Of a DNA stretch of 64,000 nt, positions 59,483 through 64,000 are shown piece by piece. How positions within the stretch are numbered: the stretch's first letter is position 1; each line of letters starts with the position of its first letter. The DNA is from Cristatella mucedo (Eukaryota; Bryozoa; Phylactolaemata; Cristatellidae): contig WPIO01000007.1 of NCBI GenBank assembly GCA_009760855.2, positions 7,694,001 through 7,758,000 on the forward strand, given 5' to 3'. The notes under the pieces were generated by a model. The model was not told where the DNA came from and ran no database searches. It worked only from the letters and a program-made list of their open reading frames with translations. The position numbers and the translations under genes were made by a program.

Positions 59483-61030
59483 CTCACAAGGCCAAAAAGA
59501 CTTGGCCTCGCGATTACGGCAAGTGTGGCATGCCCACCTATGCATAGTTGACGCAATGACGCACAGCTGGCTTATTGGCCAGCTTAACGCAGCATTTGAC
59601 TGAACAATGCTGCCGGTAGTCACCCTCCGTGAGCTGAGTATCCTGTCTCAGATTGGAGGCAATCATCTCGGAGATTAGAACCAGTTCTGCATACCTTTGC
59701 CGATCAGTCTCGTTAGGCCAGTGACGGCATTAGCTATACGCTCAACCGATCATCGGGACGAGAAAGTCCTCCAGCACAACCACTGTTTCCAGTGGCACAC
59801 CACTTCACCCCATTCCTTTCTGTCGGGATTCCTCAAAAGTACACCCTACTGAAACATGCTATTAGGTGTGGCAGCAGGTGTTCTAGGGACATTTTTCAAC
59901 CTGTCAACTCGGCAGTCCTATTGCCCAGTTAATTTTTCTGTCGGTTCCATCCAGTGAGCCTCCCTCCCTAAAGGGAAGAGGCCACACCGGTATTTGGAGG
60001 CTTCCGGTGTCTCCCGGTCCGTGACTCCTGGTAGAGAAGGGTCCCTGCTAGGGGTGTGGGCACCCATCATATGCAGATGATCCAAAAAAGCCGGCAGGTA
60101 AATATCTTTAAATATGGAATAGCTGATAAAAACAAACGTCATTGATATAGCAGCAGAAGAGCCTTCCCAGCCGCTTACAGCGAACATTAAAAGATCGGCC
60201 AGGACTTGCTGGAATTTGTGCCTCTCAGACAACAATAGTGAAAAAGGCCCTTTGATAGCCCTTCGTGGGCTCATCAGCGAGGTGCAACCAGCCTGGCTAT
60301 CGCAGGTCACACCGGTAGGATCTGGCAGCCTATTCGGGTTTTTCTTTAAAATTGACAATATTAAAAAAACGGTGCAAACGTTCAAAATATAGAGAACAAA
60401 GTAATTTAGCCAACCCTAATAAAAATTTATGGAATTAATCATGTCATCGCTTATGGAATTTTCTCTTTAGGGAGGCCATTCACTGCCAATAGGAAGGGGC
60501 CAATCTAAATAATGCAAAAATACCTATCAAGTGGAAAGTCAAAAGTTAAAAAGGTGGGAAGTTCAATGCATCATTTTCATATCTACAGTGAATTTATAAC
60601 CTCCAATAGCTTATTCCAGTAGCTGTCGTGCATTGTACACCACTTGTGCTAACAACACTCCATCCGTGAGGGACAGCTCCTGAGACAATGTAACTTGCCA
60701 TCGTCACCCCATGATGAGGGATGTCTTATCAATGCTGCTCACCTAATGACGTTCACAACAGGGACAGCCTTCAAGACTATCCCTGCCATTAGTAAACAGA
60801 TTGCGTACGGCCTGCGCATTTTAAAAAATTCTGGGTTTACTAGCTTTCTAGCTATGACCTGTTGCCGCTCACGCAGCAATACCTTTTCCTACAGGTTGCA
60901 ATTACATTTTTTCTTAGAAATAAGTTACCACGCCTTAGCATGCAACATCAGACGCCTCATATTTCTAACTTTCTGTGAATAATGCTGTATTTCAAAAAAA
61001 AAATTTAGCTCCGATTTAATGAAAATAAAT
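59483..61030. other. Unassigned sequence
   Basis: A 155-codon minus frame at 59918-60385 is the longest non-repeat frame in this part. It encodes an ordinary-looking sequence with no recognisable domain and has no supported splice sites. I cannot say whether it is a gene, a mobile-element remnant or chance. Confidence 0.3.
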
Positions 61031-61039
61031 GTTATTATA

Positions 61040-62061
61040 GGTAGTCTTTTATATAGCACCGTTAGAGAGCCGAATCTCTATTAAGGCGCTCGATAATTCT
61101 CTGGAACAGAAGCAATAGGCGATAGGTTCCGACAAGCAAGTTATCGGGCTTATAAAAGCATACAAAAACAGACAGGTAGCATTCTCAGGCGGCGTGCATG
61201 CAGAGGCAAATCAGAAGATATTTAGACGCACTGTATTAAGTATACACATAGAAGACGTATTCACTGGACCACGGGTAAAGCTAAGTTGAACAGGTAAATC
61301 TTGAGCTCGGACAAAAATAACACCTGTAGTGACAAAAGCCAACATTGAGTTCCACACTTTCGGTGCAAGCAAAGTGTATACCTGATCACCAAACGATTTC
61401 AATAAATTGCAGGAACAGAGAGACGACTGGGACATGTGAAGCAGAAGCAAACTAGAGGTTCAAGACGGTAGGTGACAGGTCGGCTCTTGCAAACCAGTCA
61501 AGCGACTTGAAAGCCGGACGGAGCATCTTGATAGTGAAGTCCAGGCTGAATGAAGAGGTTCAATTGGGCAGTTATGTCGATGGCGATACACACCAGACTA
61601 GCTACTGAGATCTGCACCAGTTGCATTCGATCAAAGGCCTTTGCTGCTAGTCTATAACTAAGGCAATCCGGTAGTCAAATTGTGACATGGTAAACGCAAG
61701 AACTAGAGAGCCTGCCGTAATCATGTCGAAGCAGGCACTAATTTTTGAAAAAATGTTCCTCGGCTGGAAGCTGACCGGCTTGACAGTGAAAGAAATGTGC
61801 TCACTTATCCAATGACAAGCAGTTTTTAGAATGGCGCCCTAGATTAGAGGCAGACGTAACTAGAATGACGTTGGATGATTTAATCTTGCAGCTATGGTTT
61901 TCAAACTTAAGGATGACCCAAGGCTTGCCCATAATTATTAGGTTGGTCTTATTATTGTTTAGGTTTTTGAAGTTAGTAGCCGTTCAAATTTGAAAGGCGT
62001 CGATGAAAGCAGCAAGTACATTACGTGAGTTAGGTGCGAGGCTGAGAAAGGTCAGCCGACG
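61040..62061 (-). mobile_element. Third LINE (family A relative), decayed
   Basis: A diverged hairpin relative lies at 61058-61090 (TAGCACCGTTAGAGAGCCGA). On the minus strand, 61211-61450 gives SFGDQVYTLLAPKVWNSMLA, matching the [20 protein letters not shown] block of family A, and further traces run up to a DPSQP-like stretch near 62040. It is much more diverged than the family A copies, so it is an older relative or another family. A young family A copy is inserted at its upper end (62067). Confidence 0.7.
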
Positions 62062-62066
62062 TCATA

Positions 62067-63592
62067 ATAATAATAATAATAATAATAATAATATTGCACT
62101 TGATAAAGCGCCCTCAGAGAACTTAATCTCTTTCTAGGCGCTTTACATTTGCTGCAAAGTGATACGCAATAGAATAGTAAGTAAAATCATGCTTGAAAAA
62201 CAAACAAAATGAATAACATGGTTAGGGGTTACATGCACTGGGTCAGCATGCAAATGTGGTTAGTGGCAGCATGAACAGTGTCAGCACGCATAAGCACATC
62301 GAGGACGAATCACAAGGACCCACTAAATGCTGTCCTAAATAGGTATGTTTTTAAGTTTCTTTTAAATGTGGTCAGGTCAGGGGATGTTCTGATGCAGGTC
62401 GGGAGGGAGTTCCAGGCTGTGGGAGCATACGAGCTAAATGCACGGTCTCCAAAGGATTTAAGGTTTGTACGAGGTATTTCTAGACTGTTGGATTCCGAAA
62501 AGCGAGTGGTACGATGCTTTGCCTGATGGGGGAGTATCTCTGAAAGATAGGCTGGAGCCATAGAATGAAGAGACCTAAAAGTGAGCGACAAAACCTTGAA
62601 GTCAATCCGTTGCTTGACTGGTAACCAGTGCAGGTCGGCGAGAAGTGGAGTAATGTGGCAACTGCGACGCTCACGACAGACAAGCATAGCTGCAGAGTTT
62701 TGCACCAGCTGCAATCGCCTGATCGCAAATGCTGGTAGGCCAGTAAGCAGTGAGTTGCAGAAGTCGAGACGAGATGTCACGAATGCATGGACCAACTTGG
62801 ACGTGGTATCCTTATCTAAACAAGCCCTAATTTTAGCAATGTTATGAAGCTGAAAATAGGCTGATTTGACTGTGGAGCTGATGTGGTCGTCTAACGAGAG
62901 GTCGCTTTGGAATATGACACCTAGATTTCGAGCTGATGCAACTGGAGATATGCTGGCAGAGCCAATTTTGAAAGTCAGCCTTTCCAATTTCTGAATAACA
63001 CTAGGTTTGCCCATAACTAGTAAGTTAGTTTTATCATCGTTTAGTTTTAGAAAATTTGCTGCCATCCATGATCGGATGTCATCAATGCATGCAGAAAGTG
63101 AGTTGAGAGAATTTGAGGTGCTCGAAGGCTGGGAGGGATCAAAGCAAAGGTACAACTGAGTGTCATCCGCATAGAAGTGAAAGCCTAGATTGTGCTTGGC
63201 AATCACATCAGCGAGAGGGAGAGTATAAACGGTGAAAAGGACCGGACCTAGCACAGAGCCCTGAGGTACTCCATATTTTAGAGATTCTTCAGATGATCTT
63301 TGTCCATTCACGTCAACACTCTGGAGTCTCCCACTGAGATAGGACCTGAACCACTGCAGAGCAGTGCCAGTGATGCCCAGGCGAGATGAGAGGCGCTCTA
63401 GAAGTACTTTGTGATCGATGGTATCAAAAGCTGCCGAAAGATCGAGCAAAACAAGAAGAGACACTCTACCCATGTTGCATTCCTAAGTAGGTCGTTGTAT
63501 ACCCGAAGCAATGCTGACTCTGTGGAGTGATTAGCTCTAAAGCCAGACTGGAACTTACTAGCAAGGTGTGAGGTTTCGATATACGAGTTCAG
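62067..63592 (-). mobile_element. LINE family A, best copy, 387-codon reverse transcriptase frame
   Basis: The minus frame 62310-63473 is open over the polymerase core. It has motif A LLDLSAAFDTIDHKVLLERL at its start, motif B KYGVPQGSVLGPVLFTVYTL near residue 65-85, the catalytic loop FHFYADDTQLYLCFDPSQPS near 100-120, and NFLKLNDDKTNLLVMGKPSV near 140-160. The thumb region follows, then [20 protein letters not shown] and the end block [12 protein letters not shown]. Upstream of 63473 a one-base deletion (CATGTTGC where the copy at 17.9 kb has CATGTCTGC) shifts the frame, so the QSGFR fingers region is out of frame. The endonuclease is missing by 5' truncation at 63592. The 3' side has the hairpin (arms 62105-62112 and 62137-62144) and a TAA tail. 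TCATA flanks it at 62062-62066 and 63593-63597. Confidence 0.95.
62105..62144 (-). other. Conserved 3' hairpin of LINE family A
   Basis: Arms AAAGCGCC and GGCGCTTT enclose an inner stem AGAGA/TCTCT with loop ACTTAA. The same structure is kept in at least ten copies in the window, including remnants that retain nothing else. In LINEs of the L2/CR1 type the 3' end of the RNA is recognised by the element's own reverse transcriptase, so this is the likely recognition structure (inference). Confidence 0.85.
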
Positions 63593-63597
63593 TCATA

Positions 63598-64000
63598 CAT
63601 AAATCTGGGTGCTTGGCATGTGAGGTGTTCAGCACCAACCAGTCGGAAAGCACAGGTAACCGAGCAAAAACCATCTTTTGGTAGAACCCAAAAAATCTTT
63701 CCACTGCTATTTTATCTTTCTGTCGACTTATTGCATTTAAAAAAAGAGACGCGGAAAAGATATGTGCAGCCATTGTAATGACTCCGAGTAAGCGGCTATG
63801 CAGGTAGCTCATGGTGACGTGATCCTCCCAAACAGGTGTTCGAGCTACTCCGATATACTTTTGTCTACAGGTATGTGCCCTTTATGCCACCTAGGCGATA
63901 GCCCTCAATTCGCTTCCATTCGGAAGGCGCCAGTGGATTTCGATAGGAAGTGTGTGTAAATCAACTTGGGAATTCTGGAGTTTCTACTGTCGATGCTGAC
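63598..64000. other. Unassigned sequence
   Basis: An 84-codon minus frame at 63558-63812 contains a hydrophobic stretch (LLGVITMAAHIFSASLFLNA) but no known domain, and it runs into the LINE A insertion. It does not match ceramide kinase. Confidence 0.3.

Noticed and set aside
59918-60385. 155-codon minus-strand frame as a ceramide kinase exon
   Set aside because: It has none of the motifs expected upstream of the CxxC exon, and no splice site in suitable phase was found.

Overview
This window is nuclear DNA from a multicellular animal. It has spliced exons with consensus GT/AG borders, kilobase-scale introns, many LINE and SINE copies, and long CA, CT and TG microsatellites. No operon, Shine-Dalgarno or prokaryotic gene organisation is visible. 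The LINE families and the ceramide kinase gene fit an invertebrate metazoan, but I cannot name the species. The only host gene I can support is a ceramide kinase (CERK-like lipid kinase) on the minus strand. Four exons are placed with compatible phases: 58487-58602, 56299-56513, 50680-51057 and 46203-46399. Together they encode the C-terminal part of the enzyme. The N-terminal exons (PH domain, GGDG catalytic loop) and the short last exon were not found. Everything else is interspersed repeats or decayed sequence. LINE family A is an L2/CR1-type non-LTR retrotransposon whose reverse transcriptase has the YADD motif, with a conserved 3' hairpin and a (TAA)n-type tail. It has more than a dozen copies, the best at 62067-63592. 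LINE family B is a second non-LTR family with SDD at the YADD position and an ACATT-repeat tail, with about ten copies, the best 3' half at 30361-31029. A third, diverged LINE lies at 61040-62060. The C-terminal end of a restriction-like-endonuclease LINE (R2/NeSL type) lies at 55333-56190, inside a ceramide kinase intron. A tRNA-derived SINE family has about nine copies. Layout: 1-8,340 holds a decayed LINE B, two 12-bp minisatellites and a LINE A copy. From 8,775 to 16,975 there is a tandem array of a unit of about 3.1 kb, with two full copies and partial copies at each end; the second copy carries LINE and SINE insertions that are absent from the first. From 16,975 to 31,030 is a dense LINE/SINE graveyard with nested insertions and a GC-rich block near 22 kb. 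From 31,030 to 46,000 is mostly unassigned sequence with a GC-rich part (32-35.1 kb), scattered LINE fragments and microsatellites. From 46,200 to 58,600 is the ceramide kinase C-terminal gene region with repeat-filled introns. From 58,600 to 64,000 is further upstream sequence with LINE and SINE copies. Nearly all open frames shorter than about 100 codons are chance or repeat-derived. Nested insertions give a relative chronology: LINE A and the SINE moved after many LINE B copies and after the 3.1-kb duplication.
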